DNA of 64,000 nucleotides from Bretschneidera sinensis (Eukaryota; Streptophyta; Magnoliopsida; Brassicales; Akaniaceae). The stretch covers positions 44,288,501 through 44,352,500 of the forward strand of contig CM043697.1 of NCBI GenBank assembly GCA_023935145.1, read 5' to 3'. The position numbers and the translations under genes were made by a program. Positions 1 to 13,000 of this stretch are shown in pieces. The notes under the pieces were generated by a model, which was given only the letters and a program-made list of their open reading frames with translations, made no database searches and was not told the origin of the DNA. Every line of letters starts with the position of its first letter. Position 1 is the stretch's first letter.

Positions 1-401
1 TATATGCAACCAAAAAAAATATAATAATAATAATACTAACAAAAGTTCATTATCAACCTCAACAAGGGAGGTATATAAATTTGACATTAATTTACATATA
101 ATTTACAACATAAGATGTATGAATATTTACAAATATTTATTTTCTTTTCACACTAGTATGAGGATATGGACACGTACATGGCTTACAGAATTTTATTCTG
201 TCTGAGCTGGGACCCACCACTACTTGACCTGATTGTTACCTGAAATCATTGTACAGTGGGGGGATGAGCTTCACAAGCTCAGTGAATTAAATTTACTAAA
301 AGTATTCTAATCTCATGAATAACCCATTCATATTTAATCATTTATTTCTCCTATAACTAGATAATAGCATAAATATCTAACAATAAAAAAATTCCCATAT
401 A

Positions 402-432
<31 letters not shown>

Positions 433-611
433 TTATTTCCTTCTCATTTTCTCATGGTAATTGTCTCTCTCTAAGAGACTCATCTATCTCTAAATAAATT
501 CACCATCATACACCACACATCAGCATTTCAATAATGCAAGCAATAATTAAATCCAATGTCATGAATGAATGATTATGATGGGAACGTCTTCCCACCTGTC
601 GACAGGTTGTT

Positions 612-748
612 CTCATCAGACCGGCTGCCTTCCCGGTTAATTCCAGCATATACCGACTGTCACGGTTTTCACTTTTCATTAGACCGGCTGCCTTCCCGGT
701 TCTTTTCTTTTCATTAGACCGGCTGCCTTCCCGGTTCTTTTCTTTTCA
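612..748. repeat. Tandem repeat of a CCGG-containing ~36-bp unit
   Basis: Two near-perfect copies (about 675-710 and 711-748) contain gaccggctgccttcccggtt followed by a pyrimidine-rich spacer (tcttttcttttcat). A third, diverged copy lies at 612-640. Each unit holds an imperfect palindrome, CCGG...CCGG. Confidence 0.8.
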
Positions 749-1602
749 TTTAATGCATATGCATATGAACAATGATAAAAAAAAACAACATATAAATTCA
801 AAATATTTAAAATTGGCTAACCTCATTATTCTCAAAAATTCCTCTCATCCCAAATCACCCATCAAAACTTGCCAAGATTCACGAAATTTCATCTCATCAT
901 AATTCGTGTTAAAACATAATTATAACTCATCAATAATTTATTTATCTCTTTTATGCTCAAATAAACTTATTATTTCCAAAAATATCACTTCTCACCAAAA
1001 ATATTTCTACATGTCCAAATTTCCTATCATACTCATAAATCAATTTTTCATCTATCACCCAAACATACTTTAATAATTAAATTTAATATTATCACTAAAT
1101 AATTAATTTTTTTATTTAGACTACTTAAAGTAAATCCAACTCACCACGTAGTACTTAAAGTTACCCGTGGACCACCTCCTTGCCTTTCTCGTTCTTCTCC
1201 GAAATTTCCCCCGATCGTTGACCACCGACATCTGACATAATATTTGAATTAAATTTCTAATTATTTATTTATTTCTTCATAAACTACATATTTTGAAAAT
1301 TTCCACTTTAGCTTCCTGGAATTTTCATAAATGCTAAAATTTTAAAATAAACATTACCTTATTACCTTCTGCTATTCTGATAGCTTCTCGTAATTCTCTA
1401 TAAAATATTTTCGAAAATCCCTTCAAAATTTTGCTCTCTCAACCTTTCTTTAAACTCTCAAGTGATTTGAGAAAACAGATGAACGAAATTCCTTTAGAAC
1501 CATAAAAACCTGGACTGAAAACTTAAGCAGCTCTCCTTCTACAATATCCACGAGCGAGGCAACATCAACTTAAATCAGCAACTTCAATTTTTTTTTTTTT
1601 TT

Positions 1603-1750
1603 TTCACTTTCACTTTCACTTTCACCTTTCACTTTCACTTTTCACTTTTCACCTTCACCTTTCACTTTTCACTTTTCACCTTTCACCTTCACCTTTTACT
1701 TTTCACCTTTACCTTCACCTTTTACTTTTCACCTTCACCTTTCACTATTC
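1603..1750. repeat. TTTCAC/TTCACC hexamer microsatellite array
   Basis: About 150 bp of tandem ttcact, ttcacc and ttttcac units follows a run of T's at 1589-1604. One strand is almost pure C/T with periodic A. It is a simple-sequence repeat with no coding signal. Confidence 0.85.
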
Positions 1751-1828
1751 TTTCTTTGAAACTCTGTTGACCACCGAATTGTACTATTCACATCAATTTT
1801 TTTTTTTTTACAAATACGGGTATTACAT

Positions 1829-3400
1829 TGTAATACTGTAATCTTATCTTTTATCACATTTTATTTCAAATCCAAAGTTGAAGTCCGCCCTTTCGTCTAT
1901 AAAAGGGCATGGATTGCGTCTTGTAAGGCGTTCAATTCAGGAGAAAGCCAAGTGAGTCTAGAGTGAGAAAAAGTTTGCAATAATATTCTAAACTCCTTTT
2001 AGTCCGAAGGAAGAAAAAGTCTATCCAACATATATGTGTGAGTGTAATCCTTATATGAAGTAAAAGAAGTCATTTATTACAATTGTGTTGATCCAAATAG
2101 TAGTTGTTTGCTACCTTTGATTTTTAATCTATAGCCAATATTTCCATAAGTCCTCAAACCTGGTAATAATAGGGTTCTATGAAATTGTCTCTAAACTCTA
2201 AGCCCTTGTTACTTGTTGGTGTTGTTATAAGATTGAAGAAAACTACGAGGGTGTTGAAAGGTAGGAGGTAAGAGGAGAAGTAGCAGTGTTAAGGTGGCTA
2301 CTAGCCGAGGTAGGGAAAAGATCTATAATTAGATCACAACACATGAAGTTAAGTAGACCATAACCCATAAGGTATAATACTTAGACTAACTCTTATTTTT
2401 TGCATAAAAGAACTCTTACTTTGTATTGTGATTATGTGCACATTATACTAAGTAGATTAGTAAGATTTGAAACATGTGACGTATTTATTACTAAAGTAAT
2501 ATGAAAAATGCAAAAATCTTCTCATTTGATATATTGCAGGAGCCTCGTAATAATGTTGTTTTAGTGATGTGTCTATTTTATTTTGTGCGTGTTTCATTAG
2601 TTGGTATCAAAGCTTTAGATTAGATATTTGGTAGATAATAATAATAAAAAATTTGAAAAAGTGTATTATTGATCTAAAGTTAGATATTGTTAATTGCTTC
2701 TATACTTTAGATACGTCTATTGTTGAAATAATTTTTGAGACTCTTTGGAAGGATAGTGAATTTAGACAACTATTAAAAGATTTATATAGATTGAGAAAAT
2801 GATTAGTTGCAGAAAAAAAAAATTAGGGCAAGATCCCTTAGACCCTTGGTTAGAAAAACTAGCAGACTCTAAGTGAGAAGAATGTCTTTGTGCGTTAATT
2901 CAAAAGGACTAAAAGGAGATCGATTATCTTGGCGCCTTGGTTCAGCAAAAAAAATAGAGAATACCAAATATATAATCAAGTTAAAGGAAAGTAATCGTCG
3001 AAACTAAAATATTTGGCAATAGAATATCTCCATTCTTTCTAGATTTAACATTGCATTGTCTTGAGTTAGGATTACCAAATTTTGTTATCGAATATTGAAA
3101 ACATATAGAAGTATAAGGACCTGAATCAGGAAAACAAAAAACTAGAAGGTCTAAACCAAAAAGCTAGGTGTCTACGTGGCTTGAATGTCAAAATTGAGTG
3201 TATGCACCCGAAATCTGAATAGTATTATTCTTTTTGTTACATAGAAGCTAATGGTGTGACAAACTCTTTGGGCTAAATGTGCAGCAAAGGATACTATGTT
3301 GTTTCTGATTTATCAATTTATTATCGAGTTTGTTGTACAATTTTTCGTAACAAATAAATATCCTACTAGATCTTCAACTAATGGATTTAGATTCTCTTTA
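1829..3400 (+). mobile_element. Degenerate reverse-transcribing element: promoter/leader, primer-binding site and decayed internal region
   Basis: A TATA-like tctataaaaggg (about 1898-1909) is followed by about 690 bp of leader-like sequence. Then comes ttggtatcaaagc (about 2599-2611), which matches the primer-binding site complementary to initiator tRNA-Met used by plant copia elements and caulimovirus-like pararetroviruses. Downstream (about 2640-3300), translation gives only short pieces broken by stops and no clear gag, protease or RT motif. It could be an LTR plus the start of a copia-like internal region, or the intergenic leader of an endogenous pararetrovirus. The sequence does not decide. 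Confidence 0.4.
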
Positions 3401-3407
3401 TCTGAGA

Positions 3408-3555
3408 ATTAAAATGGAGATTAAGTTCACGTTGAGATTGAATGTCACAATGACAGACTTAAATTTCAATTTTCTTTATTTGATGATGTAATATTTAATC
3501 TTACAATTAACATGATTCCATTTCAATTATTAAATGAGAGGATCCCCAACTAACA
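3408..3555. repeat. Diverged MITE related to the element at 28283-28451
   Basis: The stretch aatggagattaagttcacg and the following tgagattgaatgtcac (about 3412-3450) closely match the left arm of the fold-back element at 28.3 kb. The other arm is only loosely recognisable before 3555. Target-site duplications are not clear. Confidence 0.45.
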
Positions 3556-3609
3556 TATGGGAAATTATAAATTGCATACTAGTTTGAAATAAAAGCTTTT
3601 AATGTGTTT

Positions 3610-4320
3610 TGTTAAAAAAATACTAAATTACATAGAAAACCATGTGGTTTAACTCAGTTTCATAACACTCTGAAGTTTATTTTGGTTTGCACTAAACTTT
3701 ATGGTTTGGTTTAGTTTCATAACAAACCTTAAGATTTATTTTGGTTCATACTAAACCTTGTGGTTTGATTCAGTTTCAGAATAAACCCCGAAGTTTGCAC
3801 CAGGGTTAATGATGTTAACTTTCTCTTTAATTTCAGGATTTGTAATTAAATAAAGCTAAACAATAGGTTTTTTTTTGTTTGTTTGTTATTTTGCCTTTTT
3901 TAATATCAAATACTATTCCTACATTTATGACTTAAGATAAAAATTAAATTCAAATGGTGTGATTTTTAAAAAAAAATATTGCAAATAAAATTTTTCCCTC
4001 GTTTTCTTACCATTCAAACACTATTTTTTTTAATTCTAAGGTATTTTTTTAAATTACATAGAAAACCTGGTTATTTAGCTATGGCTCATTACAAACTCTA
4101 AGATTGAAGAGAAAATTAACATCGTTAACACTGGTGCAAATCTAAGGGTTTATTATGAAACTGAACAAAATCACAAGATTTAGTACGAATCAAAATAAAT
4201 CTCGGGTTTATTATGAAACTGAACCAAACTATAAGGTTTAATACGAATCAAAATAAATCTTATAATTTATTATAAAACTGAACCAAATCATAAAGTTTTC
4301 TACGTAACCAAAAAAAAAAA
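3610..4320. repeat. Large fold-back (inverted-repeat) element
   Basis: The left arm (about 3630-3835) and right arm (about 4085-4312) are imperfect reverse complements separated by about 250 bp of AT-rich spacer. Each arm is built of about 60-70-bp sub-repeats carrying variants of aaaccttgtggtttggttcag and ttattttggttcatac. The left arm is flanked by aaattacatagaaaacc, and the right arm ends in gttttctacgtaacc. No protein is encoded, which suits a non-autonomous fold-back DNA transposon or MITE. Confidence 0.65.
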
Positions 4321-4524
4321 AAAATTATAGAGATTTTTGACACTTAAATTTCCTCGAAGAACCGATGATGACACTTCGAATATGTAAGATTCAATTTGGG
4401 TGAAGTCTAAAAGAGAGGATATATCGACTTAACGTGTTCACTCCGGAAATCTGAAAATCGCACGCCCATTCAATTGTATATAATCAGTGTCCCCATCGCC
4501 ATAAAAAGCAGACAAATTCACTTG

Positions 4525-4540
4525 GCAGTTGGCGGGATAT
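4525..4540 (+). promoter_or_regulatory. E2F-like site upstream of SCC3
   Basis: The sequence agttggcgggat lies about 155 bp before the SCC3 start codon. It differs from the E2F consensus (TTTGGCGG) at one base. Cohesin genes are S-phase expressed, so an E2F site is plausible, but one near-match is weak evidence. Confidence 0.3.
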
Positions 4541-4689
4541 TTCTTTTCGAGTCTTTTCCCCTCCCTCTTCAAAATTTAGGGCAAACATCTCACTAACAGG
4601 AATCACTCTGTCTTTCACTTGACTCTCTGCTCTCTACTCTCACCTTGAAATTGTTGAGTAAAATTCTTTAATCACACAAACCCTAGGCA

Positions 4690-7600
4690 ATGGAGGACGC
4701 CCATCGTCGCTCCGTGAGTCCCATTTCCGCTCCTCTCTCTGCATATTTGTATATGCGAATCATTTGGTCTAATTTTTGGTGAGTTTTGTTGTGTGTAGAA
4801 ACGGAGTAGAGCTCAGACTTTCGCCGGCGGTGAAGAAGGTAGCAAAGCAAATGGAAGCGATGGAGAGAACCAAGAGAGAGCTACCAGTGACGCCAGCGAC
4901 GAGAGCCCTAGCCAGGTGGAGCCGGAGCCTTCCCCTGAAGATTTCGAAGAAACTCTCGCCAAGGCTAAGCGGAATCGCACCTCCGAGGGGACCTCGGCCG
5001 CTGCTCACCCACCTAATCAGAGCTTGATTGGTAAATGATATTAACATTTTGATTGATAAATGTTTGGAGACTACTTATTTGAATGTCTTGTGTGATGCGA
5101 AATCGAATATTAATTAGTACGAATTTATCTCTCTCATCTATTGTCTTCATTAGTTGCCTTTCGATACAAGTTAGTATTTGTTTTCCTACAAGTTTTAATT
5201 CATAGGGCGTCTTCTTGACTTGTAGAAGTTCATAGAATAACACATCTTCGTATGATAAAAGTGTGCAAAAATATCTGAGAAGCAGATTTAATATAATATT
5301 GGTTCACTGAAGACAGCATACATGGTCTAAAACCTAAAAAGAAAAAAATTAATCATCTAAAACACTCAATAAGCAACAAATGCTTTAAATAATTTATCTC
5401 TAGCCCTATAATACTTGGCCGCACCCTTGTTGCTCTCTCTTTTTTATTTTGTTTTTTCCTTACAATTGCAGTTAATAGAGTGAGATAGAGAAAGAAAGGT
5501 TAATTTTAAAATTTTACAACACATGAAAACCTTTTTCAGTTATTTCACAAAACATTTTGGATGCACCCCAAGCATTTCCATATTTTTTAGCACAAATCAA
5601 TAAGCGAATAACCCACTCCATACTTAACCAAACTTGAAAGTAATATAAGCCACTACGTGAACTTCTGTACCAATCTCTAAACTAACAAACTCAACATAGT
5701 AATCTTTTATTGCGTTACTTGAGCAAGTTATTTGGTGTAAGGGTAATTAATTTCATAAATCGTAGTAGTATAACATTCAATTAAAATGAATGTTTTTAGA
5801 CACTATATCTTTCAATATACATTGGGTATTGTGCTTTATGTGCACTAGTTGCATGATCCCAAAGCAGAAACAAACGTTTCATTTTCAGAAAACCATGAAG
5901 AAAACTTACGACAAAGGGAAGGCAAAAAAATGAGGAATAAGTGTAGAGAAACGAACCATATATTTAGGTTAATAGGATTTAAATCATGAAATTGTAGAGG
6001 GATGAAATAAGAGGGAGACAGGAAAGGGAAAAAAGGGGTGGCAGTTAGTTTTATAATTTCTCTAATTTGGAAGATATAGCCTAGTTTGGTGTGATAAATT
6101 TTTTATGTGCTTATAATGCCGCCATGCACAATCATTTTGTATGGATGAGATTTGTCCTATCTTTGTGGCCTTCTTGTGTTGATTTAATGGTTTGACTAAA
6201 ATGCACGTGAAATAATAAGCATATATACATCATTAATCGATATTTTCCTTTTGTGAAATTTCAAAGCTTAGTTGGTCCCAACATACTCTTTCTTTTATAT
6301 TTTCCTTTTGATAAGTAAAAAAAGTACATAAATCAAAGGTAACAAGGGGGTGCCACCCATGTACAAAAACTATCTACAAGATAGTATCTTATACTTTTTG
6401 ATAAATAAAACCTATATTCATTATGTGCACCAAGTGGGTGCAAACTCTCGAAGCTGTTCTTCATTAAAAAGAAGTGCCCAGTAAACCGAAAATTTAGGAT
6501 GTTAAGCCATCTATCTTTGACTAAAGCTATAGGCTTTCCACACTTTCAAAAGCCCTCTTATATCTTTCATTCCATACAATCCAAAAAATAGAAAGAGGGA
6601 TTAAACAACAAACTTTCTTCAATTCTTTAGAACATCTACAACCCTTCGAAGCTCAAATTTCACCCTTGATGGAGCTCACCTCTATCCAACTCAAATCAAG
6701 AACCGCATAGGCTATTTCCCATGAGTGGCTAGTCCGCGAGCATCAGCGGTTAACAGACTCAACCTCTTGGGCAAAGGTAGCACCGGTTGACAAGAATCTT
6801 TCCTTTTTTTTGAAGATTATCAATAGACAAGATCGTACCCCGAGAAACCTCCAAAGCGGTAAAAAAGACTTATTTTTATTTGTAAAAAGTTGTAGAAAAA
6901 GCTCCAAAGGGGTGAACCCAATTACAAAAATTATCCACACGAAAGTAGATCAACAAAATCTACGAGGTCTTCTCATTTACAAAATATTCCCTAAATCAAA
7001 ATCTAAGGGTGTTGAACATCTATCTTTAATCTCTTCTAATGACCTCTCTTCACCATCGAATGTTTTTATATTCCTCTCGTTCCAAAGAAGCCAAAAAATA
7101 GATAGGGGAATCAACGAATAAGCTTTCTTTAACTCCTTAGAAGCTTGTATACCACTCCAAGTCCAATTTTCATCCCTCACGGAGCCAGCAACCACCTAAG
7201 AGATACTTGCCATGCTATAAGCCATTTCTCATAAACTTGTAGCAGTGCGAGTGAGCACTACAACAAAAGACAAGACACAGACTAGGGACATCCTTTACTT
7301 AATGTAATACCTGCCAACAAGCACTTTCCCCCTTCTTTGAAGTTTATCAATAGTTATCAAGATATTTTTAGTACATCATAAGAAAAAAACTTACTAACAT
7401 GTCTATAATCATGTGAGGCAGTGGTAATATATATATTTTTTACAAGTAAAATGTGAGACAACAGTAATGTCTGTTAAGTGATGTAAAGCCATGCATTAAT
7501 CTGTTATAAAAACACTCCCAACGTATTCAGTACAAAGCTTGAAATAGTTGTAGTCGAAGTCAAATGATGTCATATCGCTTGGAGAAAATTTAATACATAT

Positions 7601-10044
7601 ATGCACACACACACTCCCTCCGTCCCATAATAAGTGTCCTCTTTGCATGGGCCCAAAGATTAAGAAAGTGCATTAATTGCATTTAAACTACTCTTGATGG
7701 GTATTAGAATACCACTTTTACCTCTCAAAGATTAAGAAAGTACATTAATTGCATGAAAACCATTTAAGTAATGAAGCAACAATGAAGGGTATTATTGCAA
7801 GATTGATGATAAAAAGGCTTTGACTTTTTGGTCGAGGACAATTATTTTGGGACATCCCAAAATCGAAATGAGGACACTTATTATGTGCGCACCAAGAGGA
7901 TGCTAACCTATGTAAAAAGCAACTATTTACAACATTAAATGTAACAATTCTCTTTGTAATTACGTCTTTGCAAAAGATCAAATTTTAAATATTCACACAG
8001 ATATATTTACTTGTTTTCTTTAAGATATTTTAAAAAATAAAAAATGAAACAGTTATTTTCTATAAAAATAGTCAATTTCATTTTAATTGTCAGATTCACA
8101 CACATTTCGTGTGCATAGTGTAGTAATCTTTTTCTAAAGTTGTACTTCTAGTATTTTGAAATTCAAGCATCCACACGCATAAATACACATATGCGGGAAC
8201 ACGCATTTGTTCTTATATAATAATTACAAAGGTGTTTATATAGAAAAATCACAATTAAGCTAGTATCTATAAAAGAGGAAAGAAAGAGAATACAAATAAA
8301 AAAAAAAATTCACGCATGGATTTTAACTAACAAGAACAATTAGTAAATAACGAGAAATATAGTGCTGGCCTTTGCATTGTCTTAAGCATTCTTGATTTAA
8401 GAAATTAAACACGTCTAGTCATTTTGGTGAAAACCATGCAAAGAAACGATACTTACTATTTGTAAACTGAAAATAGAAAGAAAGAAATAAGCTTCAGCAA
8501 GAATGTTTTTGAATGACTGAAAGGAAAAGGTAGAGAGATAATGACATCGATTTTTGACTTTGGCTCCCCCAAGAATAAAATTGACATTGAAAATTATCCC
8601 CAGAAAGTACTATAGTAGTTGATCGCGGCTACAACTTCTAGTTCTGTGTTGAATTTGTTCGGAGTGCTTTTGTTGCTTAAGTTTGCATCACCTATCAAGT
8701 CGATTAATGCTGCATACATTATTAGTGATATGCTGTTACGTTCATATTTTATGTTTTTGATATACTAAAACATAAAACATGACAAAGCACTTATAAAAAA
8801 ATTTCAAATTAAAATAACTTTCTAACTTTGAGCATTATGTTTTCTTTTCTCAGTAACAGTTTCAGTATATTTTTTTGAAACATTAAACATTCTACTTTCA
8901 AACTCTCAAATGAATTTTTAGTACATTTCTATTTTATTAGCACATGTGATGCGTGCACAAATTAATATTTTCATCTATATCAATAAATTTTATTAAAAAA
9001 TCTATATCAATAAATAATTATTAGTAATTTTTTCTTGTAAAAAAAAATTCGAAGTTTTTTGAAATATAGTAAAGATCTATTAAACTAAATTGACTAAGAC
9101 ATAAAGTATCAAAATAAGAGCAATTACATCATTGAAATGTAAAAGTATCCATTTTCACAATTTGCTAATCAATAGTTGCACTCTTTGCATCCATTGCGCC
9201 ATTAGTGTTTAATGGAACAGAAGAGGGGATAACTCAAAAATCCATTAAAATTACTTGCTCAAGACAAAAGTTATAGTAGAAGGGAGAGAGGTATATTGCC
9301 TTTTAACTGTTTCTAACCTGGCTTAAGAAGTTGGTTTAAAGGTAGGAGGTGGCTGTAACTGCTTCAAAGTAGATTTGCTGACATAGGATGAATGTGTGTG
9401 ATAGTGTTGAACTTCTATTGTTAATGTGCTCAGAACACGTGTTATTTAAAGCGAGAGTGAAAAGTTAGGTCTGTTAACTACCATTTTATTCTTTTCAGCA
9501 TTCATTTTATCCAACCATTTAGCATGTTATGAGGTCCTTTTCATCGTTTTAATGAATTTGAAGTTGTGTGTTTTTGGTGGACAGCAAAACCCATTCTATC
9601 CATTATGATATATAGATATAAAATATGAGGAAAGTGGAGGGTAATTTTTTATTAGAACTCCTCAGCAATTGTAAGTGACTTCCCATTAATGATTTTGTTT
9701 TCAAATTCAGTGACCATTATTCTACCTTAGCCTCCAGGTTGGATGCATGCAATGTCCTGAAATCCACAACGATCCACCTGTCTTGATTTTACCGTGTAAC
9801 AATATTTGCATGCTTGTGGAACATTTAGGTCCACTAGCACACTGCAGAGATCTGGCATTTAATACTTGGTAGTGACAGCATTAAGTTAGCATTAAGCTAT
9901 TTAAGGAGATAAACATGAATTATTGAGCTAATTGTGAAAAAAAAGTGGTGCATATCAACCTTTCCACTGAATGCTCGTAATCCTAGCATGTAAATGCTGA
10001 GAGAAATGTTATTTTGTGTGGATTATAAGAACCCCAAAGAAAGG

Positions 10045-10075
<31 letters not shown>

Positions 10076-13000
10076 TGTGTGGGAGACCTCTAGGGAGAAA
10101 TTTTTTACTATTGACAACTTACAAAGTAGGGGGAAAGTGCTTGTTAATAGATGCTACATTTGCAAAAGATGTGCTGAGACCGTGCTTCACCTTTTGGTGG
10201 AATGTTGCTTGGCTAGAAGCTTGTGAGCGATGGCTACTTTTGGGGCCTCTTGAGTAGTGGCCGGTTCCGTGAAAGATGAAATTTGGGCTTGGAGTGGGTT
10301 GAGGGCTACTAAGGAGATTAAGAAGGTTTTCTCATTAATTCCACTATCTATTTTTGGATGGCGTGGAATGAGAAGAATCGTAGAGCGTTTGATGGTATTG
10401 AGACGCCTATGGATGTTATTAAAGATAGATGGTTCAACATCCTTAATTTTGGTTTGAAGGGATTTTTTTTTTTTTTTTTGTAAATGATTTTGATCCAACT
10501 AGATTTTGTGGAACTTCTTTCTTGTAAATAGCGTTTGGCTTAAGTCGCAAACCGTGCGGCCTTAGGCTCGAAAACGTCTCCACGGAATGCCTAAGTCGGC
10601 CTTCCTTTTTGCACAAGGTCATTTTATTAGCATGACACTCAGTCTGTGCGGCGCCTCGCTCTCACGGGACCAACCTTCAATCTGCTTGGTACTATTTCTC
10701 TCGAGACCAACTGGTTTTGCCCTGCCTTGGGCTCATCAGGGAAGCGGCTCCAGCCCCTGACTAGTTTGTGCAGGGTGGCCTAATCCCTCTCGCACTCTTG
10801 CGAGCTCCCGCATTGCTACTCTCCTTTGCAACACGACTCCCTGCACCCATTGTGCCTCGGAAGCCGTTCCCTCCTGTCAATCCCGATTTTAGGGGTTGTA
10901 ACATACTCCCCCCGTTAAAAACCTTGCACCCCCTTGTGCAAGCGTACCTTCGGCAACATCTCATACCAAGACCCACACATCCAACTCCTTACTCCCTGCC
11001 TGCTTGTTCTCTCGACAAGTGCTTGGCGAGCGCGGGCATACCCTGCCTGCTTGAGCTGAGATGCACTCTCTTGGTACTTTATTATTACAACTTTACTTAT
11101 AAAAAAAAGTTCTGAAGATACTTCTATAGATTTGCTTTGTGGAAAGTTTGCTCCTTTTGCACTGATGATGCTTCCTGTTTTACTTATTTCACCTCTTTTA
11201 TTTTATTGGGATCTGGTTTAGGCATATTTGTAACTGGAAATAATTTTGTCTTAATTTTTTTTGCAGATGTGGTTAAAAGGAATGGAAAACTTATTCCTCA
11301 AGCCGTGAAGCTTTGGGTTGAAAGATACGAAATGAATCCAAAACCTGCAACAGTTGAACTCTTGACAATGCTGTTTGAGGTTTGGTTTAAAGGAATATTT
11401 TTGTAAATGTTTTGGACATATTAGATTTTGTGGACTCTCTCTCTTGTAATTAGCCTTGGCTTTGAGCCTCACACTCTTGGTGCTTCTTGGTAAAATTTTA
11501 CTTATAAAAAAAATTGGAAAAGTTTTTAGAAATGCAGAATCAGAACATAAAAAATAACTGAAAAGACAAGTGTCAGTGGAATGACTGGGGCCCATAAAGA
11601 ATTGCAGACTGAATTCAGATCCTCCAAGAATATGAAATGTCGAACTGGATTTGCAATTTCTCATTACCCATTTCTCATCTTGTCCGAATTAGAAAACAAA
11701 CCTCGTGCATCATCAACCACATACTTTACTCTCGATTTTTTACCTGGTGATCAACATAAGTCAATTGTACAGGCTTGTGGTGCGAAATATTATATCAAGG
11801 AAGAGTTGCTGGATGAGACTGATGTTGATGATGTTGTGGTTGCTCTTGTCAATCTCGCTAGAAGGGTATCTTGTTCTATTCTTTTATTATGTCTCCCCTT
11901 TATTTCCTTGTAATTTGCCCGCTACTTCACAATTTTTAAGAACCCCTTCATAGATTACTTGTGTTAAAAACTACTAATATTTTAGGTTATATGAAGTTTG
12001 TGCATCTAGATTTTGTGCCAATAGTGTTTGCTTGACTGCACTTCAAATGTAGGGAGAAGCTGAAGATTATCAAAGTTCGAAAAGGAAGGAATTCAAGAAC
12101 TTCAAGGAAAGTCTTGTTTTATTCTGGGACAATTTGGTTGTTGAGTGCCAGAATGGACCATTGTTTGATAAGGTCTTGTTTGAAAAGTGCATGGACTATA
12201 TAATTGCACTATCATGGTTAGTATTCATCTCTATAAAGGTCTACCATAATAGCTAAGTTTATAAAGTAATTTATGTTGGTTAAGTTTTTCTGTTGTTAAC
12301 ACTGCAGCACTCCTCCAAGAGTTTACCGTCATGTTGCTTCACTAATGGGTCTCCAACTCGTCACATCATTTATATCTGTTGCAAAAATGCTTGGTGCACA
12401 GCGAGAAACCACACAGAGACAGTTGAATGCTGAAAAGAAGAAACGACCTGATGGGCCTCGTGTGGAGTCACTAAATAAAAGGCTATCAATGACTCATGAT
12501 AAGATAACTGCATTGGAGGATATGATGCGCAAAATTTTCACAGGGTGGGATTTTTTGAGTTTATACCATCAATCAAAGTATTCCCCTCCCTGGAAAAAAA
12601 TTATTGAAGTTGTCTGACTTGATAAGTTTCTGTCTGATCGGCAATACTGGTTTGATTATCTTTTGAGACTAACTCATTCAACATGTTGCTTTTTGAAGGT
12701 TATTTGTGCATCGGTATCGAGACATTGATCCTAATATTCGAATTTCATGCATACAGTCACTTGGTGTTTGGATTTTGTCGTACCCTTCGCTGTTCTTGCA
12801 GGATCTATACTTAAAGTATCTTGGATGGACACTAAATGATAAAGTAAATTTTGTTTTTTGAATATAAATAAATATTTTATTCCTGCCTATATGCTATACA
12901 AACTTACTCGATTTGTTTCATCTTATTGCATCTGAAGAGTGCTGGTGTAAGAAAGGCTTCTGTTCTTGGATTGCAAAATCTTTATGAGGTGGATGATAAT

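Larger units (their letters stand above)
1..1828 (-). repeat. LTR-like block of a probable gypsy (Del/Tekay-like) element, reverse orientation, cut by the left edge
   Basis: No coding region is visible. Read on the minus strand the block begins at 1828 with TGTAATACCCG, which resembles the LTR start of Del/Tekay chromoviruses as I remember it, and runs to the window edge. Inside are a CCGG-containing tandem repeat (612-748), an (AT)n tract (about 397-421) and a TTTCAC-type hexamer array (1603-1750). The composition, low-complexity arrays and lack of ORFs suit a long non-coding LTR. The other LTR end and any TSD lie outside the window, so the family assignment is an inference. Confidence 0.4.

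Noticed and set aside
612..748. CRISPR-like array
   Set aside because: The copies are directly tandem with no unique spacers, in plant DNA with no cas genes.
10761..11115. Overlapping Pro/Cys-rich open frames on both strands
   Set aside because: They arise from the GC-rich insert's scarcity of stop codons; no motif, start context or splice logic.
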